The notes beneath the pieces were generated by a model. That model saw only the letters and a list, made by a program, of their open reading frames with translations, made no database searches and was not told the origin of the DNA. Of a stretch of DNA of 16,144 nt, positions 1 through 6,645 are shown one piece after another. Where the stretch lies: the NCBI GenBank assembly GCA_016867615.1, contig VGJG01000004.1, positions 1 to 16,144 on the forward strand, in the 5' to 3' direction. The translations under genes and the position numbers were made by a program. Source of the stretch: Candidatus Aminicenantota bacterium. GTDB taxonomy: Bacteria > Acidobacteriota > Aminicenantia > Aminicenantales > JAFGAV01. Every line of letters begins with the position of its first letter. Position 1 is the stretch's first letter.

Positions 1-969
1 CTGGATGTAGTTCGGCAGGAGTGGGATCTTGCCGCCGCCGCCGGGCGAATCGATGACGTAGGCCGGCACGGCCAGCCCGGAGGTCCAGCCGCGCAGCCCC
101 TCCATGACCTCCAGCCCCTTCTCGACCGTGGTCCGGAGGTGGTCGGTGCCGCGGACATAGTCGGCCTGGTAGATGTAGTACGGACGGACGCGGCAGACAA
201 GCAGCCGCTGCATGAGCCGCTTCATCACCTCGGGGCTGTCGTTCACGCCCTTGAGGAGGACGGTCTGGTTGCCGAGGGGGATGCCGGCGTCGGCCAGCAG
301 CCCCAGGCCCCGGGCCGCCTCGGCGTCGAGCTCGTCCGGATGGTTGAAATGGACGTTGATGTACAGGGGATGGTATTTCCTCAGCATGGCCGCCAGATTG
401 GGCGTGATGCGCTGGGGGAGGAAGCAGGGCATGCGCGTCCCGATGCGGATGATCTCCACATGGGGGACGGCGCGCAGCGCGCTGAGAATGCTCTCCAGCT
501 TGTCGTCGACCATCATCAGAGGGTCCCCGCCCGAGACGATGACGTCCCGCACCTCGGGATGCTCGCGGATGTAGCTCAGGCCGTCCTCGAGGTGCCGGGG
601 GTTGATCTTGTCCGGCTGCCCGACCTTCCTCTTGCGCGTGCAGAAGCGGCAGTACGAGGCGCAGGCCGGCGAGACCAGGAACAGCAGCCGGTCCGGGTAG
701 CGGTGGATGATGCCCGGCACGGGCGAGTCCAGGTCCTCGCTCAGGGGGTCGTTGGCCCCGGAGTTCTCCCTGAGCTCGGCGGCGTCCGGAACGACCTGCC
801 GGTACAGGGGGTCCTTGCGGCCCTTGATGAGGCCGGCGTAGTGGGGTGTGATCTGGGCCCGGAATACCCGGCAGATCTTCTTGACTTCATCCTGGTTGAG
901 ATGGAAGCGGTCCGCGATCTCCTCGGGAGTCCGCAGGCTGTCTCTCAGTTGCCGTTGCCATTCTTCCAT
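1..969 (-). CDS. kamA: Lysine 2,3-aminomutase (KamA, radical SAM), 3' end cut by window edge
   Basis: The first 323 codons are present; the C-terminus lies off the left edge. KamA enzymes use a [4Fe-4S] cluster, SAM and PLP to turn L-alpha-lysine into L-beta-lysine. The radical SAM motif is C103-x3-C107-x2-C110 (CASYCRFCTRK), followed by SGGDPL at 146-151. The PLP lysine is K314 in DSPGGGGK. D270 and D307 match, with identical spacing (37 residues apart, 7 residues before the PLP Lys), the two aspartates (D293, D330 in the clostridial enzyme) that hold the substrate epsilon-amino group. This favours lysine over glutamate as substrate. The start is the ATG at 969, with a GAAGGAGA SD overlapping the stop of the upstream GNAT gene 18 nt away. 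It is the last visible gene of a four-gene operon. EpmB-type enzymes that modify EF-P are the main alternative, but no efp gene is nearby. Confidence 0.93.
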   Translation of the reverse strand, partial: MEEWQRQLRDSLRTPEEIADRFHLNQDEVKKICRVFRAQITPHYAGLIKGRKDPLYRQVVPDAAELRENSGANDPLSEDLDSPVPGIIHRYPDRLLFLVSPACASYCRFCTRKRKVGQPDKINPRHLEDGLSYIREHPEVRDVIVSGGDPLMMVDDKLESILSALRAVPHVEIIRIGTRMPCFLPQRITPNLAAMLRKYHPLYINVHFNHPDELDAEAARGLGLLADAGIPLGNQTVLLKGVNDSPEVMKRLMQRLLVCRVRPYYIYQADYVRGTDHLRTTVEKGLEVMEGLRGWTSGLAVPAYVIDSPGGGGKIPLLPNYIQ

Positions 970-987
970 TGGTGCGTCCCGTCTCCT

Positions 988-1461
988 TCAGCCGAAATAT
1001 TTGACGTAGGTCACCCGGTCGTCGCCGGGTTTGTAGAAGCCGGCGATGCGCGCCGCTTCCCGGTAACCCAAGGCCAGGTAGAAGTCCCGCGTGGGCTCGT
1101 ACCCGGTCTGGGAGGAAGTCTCGACGAGGAGCAGCCGGGCGCCCTTGCCGCGCAGCTTCTCCTCGACATGGGTCATCAACAGCCGTCCGACCCCCGCGCC
1201 CCGCCGCTCGGGCGCCACGGCGATCCAGTACAGGTCGTAGGTCCCCGAGGTCAGGGGCGTCGGGCCGAAGGCGGCGTAACCGGCCGCCCGGCCGTCGCCG
1301 TTCCGGAAGACGACCAGCTCGTAATCCCCGCTCTCCGGCCGGTCGAGATAGGAGTCGATGACCTCCTCGGCCACGGCGACCTCGCGGGGAGTGAACAGGG
1401 ACGTGCGCTTCAGGATGTCCATCACGCCCTCCTTGTCGGACTTCGCCATAGGCCGGATCAT
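988..1461 (-). CDS. GNAT family N-acetyltransferase
   Basis: A 157-aa single-domain GNAT protein. The acetyl-CoA pyrophosphate-binding motif is PERRGAGVGRLL (about residues 83-94), preceded by the strand DLYWIAVAP. The C-terminal motif B (FYLALGYREAARIAGFY) is typical of RimI-like and small-molecule acetyltransferases. Its ATG overlaps the stop of the upstream ATP-grasp gene as ATGA, and kamA starts 18 nt after its own stop, so translation is coupled on both sides. The substrate cannot be read from sequence. Next to a lysine 2,3-aminomutase, a beta-lysine or beta-lysyl product is the obvious guess, as in the AblA/AblB pair that makes N-epsilon-acetyl-beta-lysine. This protein is, however, much shorter than AblB/YodP and does not obviously belong to that subfamily. 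Confidence 0.88.
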   Translation of the reverse strand: MIRPMAKSDKEGVMDILKRTSLFTPREVAVAEEVIDSYLDRPESGDYELVVFRNGDGRAAGYAAFGPTPLTSGTYDLYWIAVAPERRGAGVGRLLMTHVEEKLRGKGARLLLVETSSQTGYEPTRDFYLALGYREAARIAGFYKPGDDRVTYVKYFG

Positions 1462-2471
1462 GGCTTCCCGTTCCTCGCCTGGGCGTTGTGGATCATATGC
1501 TTCCAGAAGCGGCTGTATTCGACCCCGGCCGCGCCGAGCGCCCGGGCGAAACCGGCGTTGTGGCTGACATCCGGGTTGGGGTTGACCTCGAGGATGAACA
1601 CCCGGCCCCGCTTGTCCATGCGGAAATCGACCCGGGCGTAATCCCGGCAGCCCAGGGCGCGGAAGGCCTCGAGGGCGTGGCTCTGGAGCCGGTCGCGAAG
1701 CTCATCCTCTATGGCCGCCGGGCAGACGGGCGGGGTCTTGATGTACAGCTCGCTCGTCTCGAACCACTTGGCCTCGTAGCTGATGATGCGCGGCTGGTCC
1801 TTGGGCAGGGCGGTGAAGTCGATCTCGGACACGGGCAGGGCCCTGAGACCGTCCGCCTCCATGACGGCCACGTTGAACTCCCGGCCGTCGATGAACTCCT
1901 CGACCAGGACCGGAAGCCCGAAGCGGTCCCGGACGGCGGCCAGGACCGTGCGCAGCGCGTCCTCGTCCCGGACGACCGACCCGGGGGTGATGCCCATGCT
2001 GGCGTCCTCGGCGTTGGGCTTGACGATCAGGGGGAACTTCAGGGGCGGGATATCGTCCGCGGACTGCACCAGGCGGGCGGCCGGCGTGGGCAGCCCGTGC
2101 GAGGCCAGGACGGCCTTGGCCTTGAACTTGTCCTGACAGAGGCTGAGGGCCCGCATGACGTTGCCCGTGAAGGACACGCGCAGCAGCTCGTACACTCCGG
2201 CCACGTTGGACTCGAGGCGCGTCGTGCCGCTGAAGCTCTCGCAGAGATTGATGACCACGTCGGGCTTGACTTCCTGGATGCGCCGCAGAAAACCGACGAA
2301 ACTCTCCTTGACGGGGATCAGGACGGCCGGATAGCCGAGGGTCAGCACGGCCTCGTACACCTCGCGGGCCATTTCCTCGACCGTCTCCTCGGACAGTTCC
2401 TTGTCGGCGGCCTTGGGGTTGGGGATGTAGACCTCGTAGACCACGCCGACCAGTGGCTTGCCGTTGTTCAT
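1458..2471 (-). CDS. ATP-grasp ligase, D-Ala-D-Ala ligase-like (paralogue B)
   Basis: A 337-aa ATP-grasp enzyme of the D-alanine--D-alanine ligase C-domain type. Visible parts are the N-terminal Rossmann-like domain (LVGVVYEVY at 7-15), ATP-binding Lys in IVKP (K151), a divergent nucleotide loop EDASMG at 155-160, SYEAKW at 231-236, ARVDFRMD at 279-286 and the metal-binding EVNPNPD at 295-301. True Ddl enzymes have a GSS-type loop and N-x-x-PG near the C-terminus. Here both are changed (DASMG; NPNPDV), so the acceptor or product is probably not D-Ala-D-Ala. It likely forms an amide or peptide bond through an acyl phosphate. It starts at the ATG at 2471, overlapping the stop of the upstream ATP-grasp gene by ATGA, and it ends overlapping the GNAT start. 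No mur, dcw or cell-wall genes are nearby. Confidence 0.9.
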   Translation of the reverse strand: MNNGKPLVGVVYEVYIPNPKAADKELSEETVEEMAREVYEAVLTLGYPAVLIPVKESFVGFLRRIQEVKPDVVINLCESFSGTTRLESNVAGVYELLRVSFTGNVMRALSLCQDKFKAKAVLASHGLPTPAARLVQSADDIPPLKFPLIVKPNAEDASMGITPGSVVRDEDALRTVLAAVRDRFGLPVLVEEFIDGREFNVAVMEADGLRALPVSEIDFTALPKDQPRIISYEAKWFETSELYIKTPPVCPAAIEDELRDRLQSHALEAFRALGCRDYARVDFRMDKRGRVFILEVNPNPDVSHNAGFARALGAAGVEYSRFWKHMIHNAQARNGKP

Positions 2472-3520
2472 GACCGGATCCCCCAGCGGCGGGCCGCCTC
2501 CTCCACGACGCGGTGGATCAGCCCGGAGTAGGTGTAGCCGGCCGTGCGCGCGGCCTTGGGCAGGCAGGAGTTTTCCTCGGGGTTGGGCAGGATGCCGGGC
2601 AGGGGGTTGACCTCCAGGATGTTCGGCTCCCCCTTCTCGTCCAGACGGACATCGACCCGGCACCAGTCCCGGACGCGGAGCAGCCGGCAGGTCCTCTCGA
2701 CGACGTCCCGGATCTTCTTCTCCAGGGCGGCGGAGATGTCCGCCGGACAGCGGAAAATGGGCAGCGGGTTCTCGGGCGTGTCCCAGATCCACTTGGCCTC
2801 GTAGGAGTAGATGGGGTTGGCCCCCCGGGGCAGAAGCCCGTGGTCGATCTCGACGATGGGCAGGACCTCGTAACGGGGCGGGTTGCCCAGGAGTCCCACG
2901 GTGAATTCCCGGCCGCTCAGAAACTTCTCGACGATCACCGGCTGGGCGTATCGCGCGGAGATCTCCGACGCCCGCTCCTCGAGTTCGGACCGCGTCCGGA
3001 CGACGCAGTTGTCGGCGATGCCCTTGCTCGAGCCCTCGTAGAGGGGCTTGACGATGGCCGGCAAGGCCGCCGCGTCCGGCACCGGCTCTCCCGCTTCCAC
3101 CGTCCAGAAAGCCGGCGTGGGAACGCCGTGATAGGCCAGGATCTCCTTGGCCCGGGATTTGTCGAGACAGATGCCCAACGTCAGCGGGTCGGAGCCGGTG
3201 TAGGGCAGGTCGAGCACCTCGCACATCACGGGGATATGCGACTCGCGGCTCGAGCCGAAAAGGCGCTCGGCGATGTTGAAGACCAGGTCGGGGCGCGCCC
3301 CGCGCAGCCGGTCGTAAGCGTCCTTATCGGCCTCGACGGGAACGACCTCGTGCCGCTCCTCGAGCGCTTGAATGATGGCCCGGATGGTTTCGTCGGAATC
3401 GCACTCGGCATACATATCCGGTGGAGGCTCGCCGTCTTCCTCCGTCACCTCTCCCGTTTTTTTCAGGCGCAGCCACTCGGCCATGCCGTTTTTAGAGCTG
3501 AACACAAGAGCGACTCTCAT
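2468..3520 (-). CDS. ATP-grasp ligase, D-Ala-D-Ala ligase-like (paralogue A)
   Basis: A 350-aa ATP-grasp protein and the first gene of the operon. Motifs are K158 in IVKP, the nucleotide loop YEGSSKGI (161-168), SGREFTVG (202-209), SYEAKW (239-244), RVDVRLD (288-294) and LEVNPLPGI (302-310). These are closer to canonical Ddl than in the downstream paralogue. SYEAKW, SGREF and RVDxRxD are shared by both, so the pair came from a duplication within this subfamily and then diverged. The N-terminal 35 residues include a charged insert (EVTEEDGEPPP) unusual for Ddl. The start is the ATG at 3520. SD support is weak: the nearest purine run, AAGGGGA, lies about 17 nt upstream. A strong promoter lies at 3602-3629. 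Function is inferred as an amide-bond-forming ligase; a housekeeping Ddl role is unlikely given the kamA/GNAT partners. Confidence 0.9.
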   Translation of the reverse strand: MRVALVFSSKNGMAEWLRLKKTGEVTEEDGEPPPDMYAECDSDETIRAIIQALEERHEVVPVEADKDAYDRLRGARPDLVFNIAERLFGSSRESHIPVMCEVLDLPYTGSDPLTLGICLDKSRAKEILAYHGVPTPAFWTVEAGEPVPDAAALPAIVKPLYEGSSKGIADNCVVRTRSELEERASEISARYAQPVIVEKFLSGREFTVGLLGNPPRYEVLPIVEIDHGLLPRGANPIYSYEAKWIWDTPENPLPIFRCPADISAALEKKIRDVVERTCRLLRVRDWCRVDVRLDEKGEPNILEVNPLPGILPNPEENSCLPKAARTAGYTYSGLIHRVVEEAARRWGIRS

Positions 3521-3601
3521 GGCACGAAACTTGTATGTCCCCTTTTTTTCTCAGCGGCCCTTGCCGTTTTTACTTGAATAATTCATCTTCTCTTAACTCA
3601 A

Positions 3602-3629
3602 ATGATAGCCTTATTTTTTTAAATGTCAA
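3602..3629 (-). promoter_or_regulatory. Sigma70-type promoter of the ATP-grasp/GNAT/kamA operon
   Basis: On the minus strand, TTGACA (3624-3629), a 16-nt spacer and TATCAT (3602-3607). The -35 is perfect and the -10 matches at five of six positions. The next 30 nt upstream are almost pure A/T, like an UP element. The predicted transcript start is near 3595, giving a leader of about 75 nt before the ATG at 3520. Confidence 0.75.
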
Positions 3630-3774
3630 TACTTTTTTATTAATTTTTATACTTTTTTATGGATTAAGGATTTTGGTACCCCAACCCGTTGTGGCGAACA
3701 CCCACTCCGGTCAAAGTCGAATCGGACCTGGTAGGTATGTTGCGCATGAGTTGACGTTCCCTATATGTATATTT

Positions 3775-3808
3775 AAAAATACGTCCCCGAAGATATCATG
3801 GGGATACG
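3775..3808 (-). terminator. Probable intrinsic terminator of the 274-aa gene
   Basis: On the minus strand, a stem of GGGG/CCCC plus CGT/ACG with a 2-nt bulge (arms 3800-3808 and 3782-3788, loop 3789-3799) is followed by TATTTTT. It lies about 50 nt past the stop of the minus-strand gene ending at 3857. The stem is short and bulged, so confidence is moderate. Confidence 0.45.
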
Positions 3809-3856
3809 CAGCATGGTTTCCCTGAGCGCGCCTCGTCCCGTTCTTCTCCGCGCGCT

Positions 3857-4681
3857 TCAGGGCAGGAAGGTCGTATCGAGGTAAAAAGACCTGCCGGGAA
3901 GGGACCGTCCCCTCGGGGAACGGGAACCGGGCCGCTTGTCCAGGACATGCACGCCCGCTCTGCTCAAATCGTCCAAGAGAATCGAATCGGTCTCTTTTTC
4001 CACGTGGAGGACGATCCCGCCCCCGGCGCTCCGGGCGGCGCGTCCGAGGTCGCGGATGCGTTCCGAATCCGTCAGGAGGTCGATCGCGTTGTCTCCGACA
4101 TGGACCCAGGCTCCCTCTTCGGCCGGCGTTTCGGCTTCCGGAGAAAGAGCCCCGTGATGGTAGTAAACGAGCTCCGCCCCGTCCCGGATTCTCGAGAGGG
4201 CCAGGCGGCGGAGAACGCCGGCCGGCCGGCTCCTCTCCCTGTTGGAGAGGTGGACATCGACGCCGCTGCGGAGCAGCTCGCCCAGGGAGTCCGGGCCCAG
4301 GCGCCCGGCCTCTTCCCCTTCATCGAGGGGGCCGTGGTGAAAGAAGGCCACGTACGCTCCCGAGGGCTCGGCCGTCCGTCCGAGGCGGACGAGGTCGAAG
4401 ACGACGGGCCGGATGTCGTCCGCGGTGAAGAGGTCGGCCCCCGCGGCGGCCAGCCATTCCAGGTCGCGCGCCTCGAGCTTGCCCGAATCGACGAGCCGGA
4501 AGCGCCGGCCGCGGCGACGGGCCCGGCCTGCGGCGTCGAGGAGCCAGGGGAAAGGATGCTGGTCGTCGCGAACGGTCGCTCCGGGCGGCTCTCCGGCTAC
4601 GTCGAGCAGACGGAATCCGCGGGCCGCCGCCCTTTCGGCGGGATCGCCGTCCGCTCTCTCTTTCCTTATCGCCTCCGTCAT
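3857..4681 (-). CDS. Hypothetical protein, 274 aa, unrecognised
   Basis: I do not recognise this family. The sequence alternates predicted beta strands and helices (RFRLVDSGK, LEWLAAAGADLFTADD, GVDVHLSNRER, GAWVHVGDNAIDLL, GGGIVLHVEK, AGVHVLDK), suggesting a soluble alpha/beta or TIM-barrel-like fold. There is no signal peptide, membrane segment or Cys cluster. The frame stays open up to 4807, but the promoter at 4707-4734 would put the transcript start near 4700. The first usable start is therefore the ATG at 4681 (MTEAIRKER). Its leader would be only about 20 nt, with a poor SD (GGA). The C-terminus is Arg/Ser/Pro-rich and ends in FYLDTTFLP. It is divergent from queC and separated from it by a palindromic repeat element. 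Codon use is typical of the window. Confidence 0.7.
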   Translation of the reverse strand: MTEAIRKERADGDPAERAAARGFRLLDVAGEPPGATVRDDQHPFPWLLDAAGRARRRGRRFRLVDSGKLEARDLEWLAAAGADLFTADDIRPVVFDLVRLGRTAEPSGAYVAFFHHGPLDEGEEAGRLGPDSLGELLRSGVDVHLSNRERSRPAGVLRRLALSRIRDGAELVYYHHGALSPEAETPAEEGAWVHVGDNAIDLLTDSERIRDLGRAARSAGGGIVLHVEKETDSILLDDLSRAGVHVLDKRPGSRSPRGRSLPGRSFYLDTTFLP

Positions 4682-4706
4682 AGTTTCCGTCCGTTCTCGG
4701 GTCCGA

Positions 4707-4734
4707 ATGATAGCACATCTCCCGGTCGTGTCAA
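4707..4734 (-). promoter_or_regulatory. Promoter of the 274-aa hypothetical gene
   Basis: On the minus strand, TTGACA (4729-4734), a 16-nt spacer and TATCAT (4707-4712). Hexamers and spacing are identical to those of the promoter at 3602-3629. Transcription would start near 4700, just upstream of the ATG at 4681, which decides the start codon of that gene. Confidence 0.7.
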
Positions 4735-4825
4735 TCGGCGTCCGGTCCCTCAGGCGCCGATGGCGCGGTCTCGACCGGCGGGCCGCTCTAAAATCACAGG
4801 CTTCCAATCAAGAACTCGACCCGCC

Positions 4826-4893
4826 TTTGGAGTGCGGCGACCCGTCGCCGCGATCCAAAACGGCCTCATGCAGCCGCACTCCAAAAAACGGCC
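4826..4893. repeat. REP/MITE-like palindromic element
   Basis: TTTGGAGTGCGGC at 4826-4838 recurs as its exact reverse complement at 4873-4885, giving 13-bp terminal inverted repeats on a 60-bp unit. Inside, GCGGCGAC (4834-4841) and GTCGCCGC (4844-4851) form a perfect 8-bp stem with a 2-nt loop. The right half contains an imperfect direct repeat, GCCGC-x3-CCAAAACGGCC (4847-4865) and GCCGC-x3-CCAAAAAACGGCC (4873-4893). It sits between two divergent promoters and encodes nothing. This architecture fits REP-type or small non-autonomous elements; no second copy is seen in this window. Confidence 0.6.
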
Positions 4894-4932
4894 GGCCTCT
4901 TTCGGTCGACATGGCGGCAACCAGGCGCCGTA

Positions 4933-4961
4933 TTGAAAAACGGCCCCGGGTGCACTATCAT
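4933..4961 (+). promoter_or_regulatory. Promoter of the queCDE operon
   Basis: TTGAAA (4933-4938), a 17-nt spacer and TATCAT (4956-4961). The transcript start would be near 4968, about 19 nt before the queC ATG. This makes the TTG at 4933, in the same frame, an implausible start. Confidence 0.6.
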
Positions 4962-4986
4962 CGACCCGAGGCCGAGACGGAATCCC

Positions 4987-5682
4987 ATGAGCTCCTGCGT
5001 CGTTCTTTTCTCCGGAGGACTCGACTCGACCACCGCCCTGTACTGGGCGCGGAAGAGCTACGGACGCCTCGAGGCCCTGACCTTCGATTACGGCCAGAGG
5101 CACCGGGTCGAGGTGGTCCTGGCCGCCCGCACCGCCTCGCGTCTGGGGCTGAAGTCCTTCGTCCTGGCCGTCGACCTGGCCGCCGTAGGCGCCTCGGCCT
5201 TGACCGACCCCTCGATCCCCGTCCCCGAGCTCGACGCGCTCCCCGGGGACGCGCCCCTTCCCTCGGCGACTTATGTCCCCTTCCGCAACGGGGTCTTCCT
5301 CTCCCTGGCCGCGGCCTGGGCGGAGGCCCGGGGCATCGGCGACATCGTCTGCGGGTTCAACACCCTCGATTCGCCCGACTACCCGGACACGCGGTCGGAG
5401 TTCGTGCGGGCCATGGAGCAAGCCGTGCGGCTCGGCACCAAGGCCGGCGCGCGCGGCGCGGCCCCGCGGATCATCGCTCCCTTCCTGAACCTGAAAAAGA
5501 GCGCCATCATCCGTCTGGGCCTCGAGCTTCAGGCCGATTACTCCCAGTCGGTGTCCTGCTACCGCGGGGAGGAGGTCCCCTGCGGTCGCTGCACGGCCTG
5601 CCTGCTGCGCCGGAGGGCTTTCGAGGAAGCGGGGCGGCCCGACCCCCTGCTCCTCAGGCTGGAGAAGGAGGGCAAGATATGA
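4987..5682 (+). CDS. queC: 7-cyano-7-deazaguanine (preQ0) synthase QueC
   Basis: QueC converts 7-carboxy-7-deazaguanine to preQ0 using ammonia and ATP, in queuosine biosynthesis. The 231-aa length equals that of the E. coli enzyme. The PP-loop ATP motif SGGLDS is at residues 9-14 and the family motif VPFRN at 97-101. The C-terminal zinc site is C191, C199, C202 and C205 (CYRGEEVPCGRCTAC). The ATG at 4987 is chosen because MSSCVVLFSGG begins as the family does and because the predicted transcript start lies between 4961 and 4987. Its stop overlaps the queD start as ATGA, so the two are translationally coupled. Regulation by a preQ1 riboswitch is not seen; the leader is too short to hold one. 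Confidence 0.96.
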   Translation: MSSCVVLFSGGLDSTTALYWARKSYGRLEALTFDYGQRHRVEVVLAARTASRLGLKSFVLAVDLAAVGASALTDPSIPVPELDALPGDAPLPSATYVPFRNGVFLSLAAAWAEARGIGDIVCGFNTLDSPDYPDTRSEFVRAMEQAVRLGTKAGARGAAPRIIAPFLNLKKSAIIRLGLELQADYSQSVSCYRGEEVPCGRCTACLLRRRAFEEAGRPDPLLLRLEKEGKI

Positions 5683-6026
5683 GCTGGACGCTGAGCGTCA
5701 GGGACCGGTTCCAGGCCGCCCACTTTCTTAAGGAATACCGGGGCAAGTGCGAGAGGGTTCACGGACACACCTTTCAGGTCGAGGTCAAGGTCCGGGTGCG
5801 GGAGCTCGACCGGACGGGCATGGGGGTCGACTTCACCGAGATCAAGAGAAAACTCGCGGAAGTCCTCCCCGACCATGTCCTGCTCAACGACGTCTACGAC
5901 TTCAACCCCACGGCCGAGAACCTCGCCCGCCGCTTTTTCCTGGACCTGAAAGAACACTTTGCCGTCCGGTCCGTCACGGTCTGGGAATCCGAGGATGCCT
6001 CCGCCACCTACGCTGAGGATCTCTGA
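5679..6026 (+). CDS. queD: 6-carboxy-5,6,7,8-tetrahydropterin synthase QueD
   Basis: QueD makes 6-carboxy-tetrahydropterin from dihydroneopterin triphosphate, the second step of the pathway. The protein is 115 aa, normal for the family. Zinc ligands are H15 (AAHF), H28 and H30 (VHGH). The catalytic Cys is C24, the Asp/His pair is D66-H67 (PDHVLLND), and E103 lies in VWESEDASATY. The start at 5679 has a strong GGAGG SD inside the end of queC. Its 3' end overlaps queE by 32 nt. A 6-pyruvoyl-tetrahydropterin synthase is the close relative, but the Cys spacing and the neighbours settle on QueD. Confidence 0.95.
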   Translation: MSWTLSVRDRFQAAHFLKEYRGKCERVHGHTFQVEVKVRVRELDRTGMGVDFTEIKRKLAEVLPDHVLLNDVYDFNPTAENLARRFFLDLKEHFAVRSVTVWESEDASATYAEDL

Positions 6027-6624
6027 GATCTTCGCCTCGGTCCAGGGCGAGGGCCTCCGCCAGGGTGAGCCCACGCTCTTCGTCCGCACCGCCGGCTGCG
6101 ACCTCCGTTGCCGCTTTTGCGACACCAAGACCGCCTGGAAAGGGGGCGCGCCGATGACCGTCGGGGACATCCTCGGCCGCCTGGCCCGGCTCCGGGAGCG
6201 TTTCCCGGCCGCGTGGGTCTGTCTCACGGGCGGCGAACCCTTTCTCCAGGACATCGGCCCGCTGGTCACGGCCTTGAAGCGGGAGGGGCTGCGGGTGCAG
6301 GTCGAGACGAACGGCCGGCATTACCGCGCCCTCGAGGCCGACTGGCGCACGGTGTCCCCCAAGCCTCCCTCCTACGCCGTGAGCCGGGAATACCGCCGCC
6401 TGGCAGCGGAGGTGAAAATCATCGTGACCCGGGAGCTGACTTTCGAGGTTCTCCGCCGGCTGCGCGGCTTCTTTCCCCCGGCCACGCCGCTCATCCTCCA
6501 GCCCCAGTCGCGCAGGAAATGGAGCGCGGCCAAGGGCCTGCGTCTTCTGGGCGGGAGTCTGCGAGCCGGGCTGAAGAACATTCGGCTCATGACCCAGGCT
6601 CACAAGGAGCTGGGGTTGAAATGA
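5995..6624 (+). CDS. queE: 7-carboxy-7-deazaguanine synthase QueE (radical SAM)
   Basis: QueE rearranges 6-carboxy-tetrahydropterin to 7-carboxy-7-deazaguanine. The 209-aa protein opens with LRISEIFASVQGEG, the QueE signature. It carries the cluster motif C35-x3-C39-x2-C42 (CDLRCRFC) and TGGEP at 78-82 for SAM binding. The ATG at 5995 is used because it places the QGEG motif at residue 17, as usual for the family. The GAGG next to it is too close for an ideal SD, so coupling to queD translation (32-nt overlap) is likely. A further in-frame ATG at 5959 would add 12 non-conserved residues. It ends 21 nt from the convergent minus-strand gene. A GACGCG/CGCGTC stem spans the stop codon (6623-6637) but has no T-tract. 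Confidence 0.95.
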   Translation: MPPPPTLRISEIFASVQGEGLRQGEPTLFVRTAGCDLRCRFCDTKTAWKGGAPMTVGDILGRLARLRERFPAAWVCLTGGEPFLQDIGPLVTALKREGLRVQVETNGRHYRALEADWRTVSPKPPSYAVSREYRRLAAEVKIIVTRELTFEVLRRLRGFFPPATPLILQPQSRRKWSAAKGLRLLGGSLRAGLKNIRLMTQAHKELGLK

Positions 6625-6645
6625 CGCGACGCGCGTCCCGGATAT

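Larger units (their letters stand above)
3521..3856. other. Intergenic region, 336 nt, no gene
   Basis: An AT-rich island in a GC-rich window. It holds the operon promoter at its left and a probable terminator of the gene on its right (3775-3808). Between about 3660 and 3770 I see no supported coding region. A TTGACG at 3751-3756 on the plus strand has only a poor -10 (TAAAAA) downstream and no plus-strand gene to serve. Confidence 0.6.

Noticed and set aside
139..1641. Long plus-strand open frame antisense to kamA and the GNAT gene
   Set aside because: The translation is low-complexity (Val, Gly, Asp, His) and is the shadow of a GC-rich gene. kamA on the other strand has all catalytic motifs.
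1488..3577. Plus-strand open frames antisense to the two ATP-grasp genes
   Set aside because: No recognisable motifs and no SD. Both overlap well-supported minus-strand genes along their full length.
4682..4807. N-terminal extension of the 274-aa protein to a start at 4807
   Set aside because: It runs through the TTGACA/TATCAT promoter, is Arg-rich and lacks an SD.
4933..4986. TTG start for QueC at 4933
   Set aside because: It coincides with the -35 box and adds 18 residues not found in QueC. The ATG at 4987 fits the family start.
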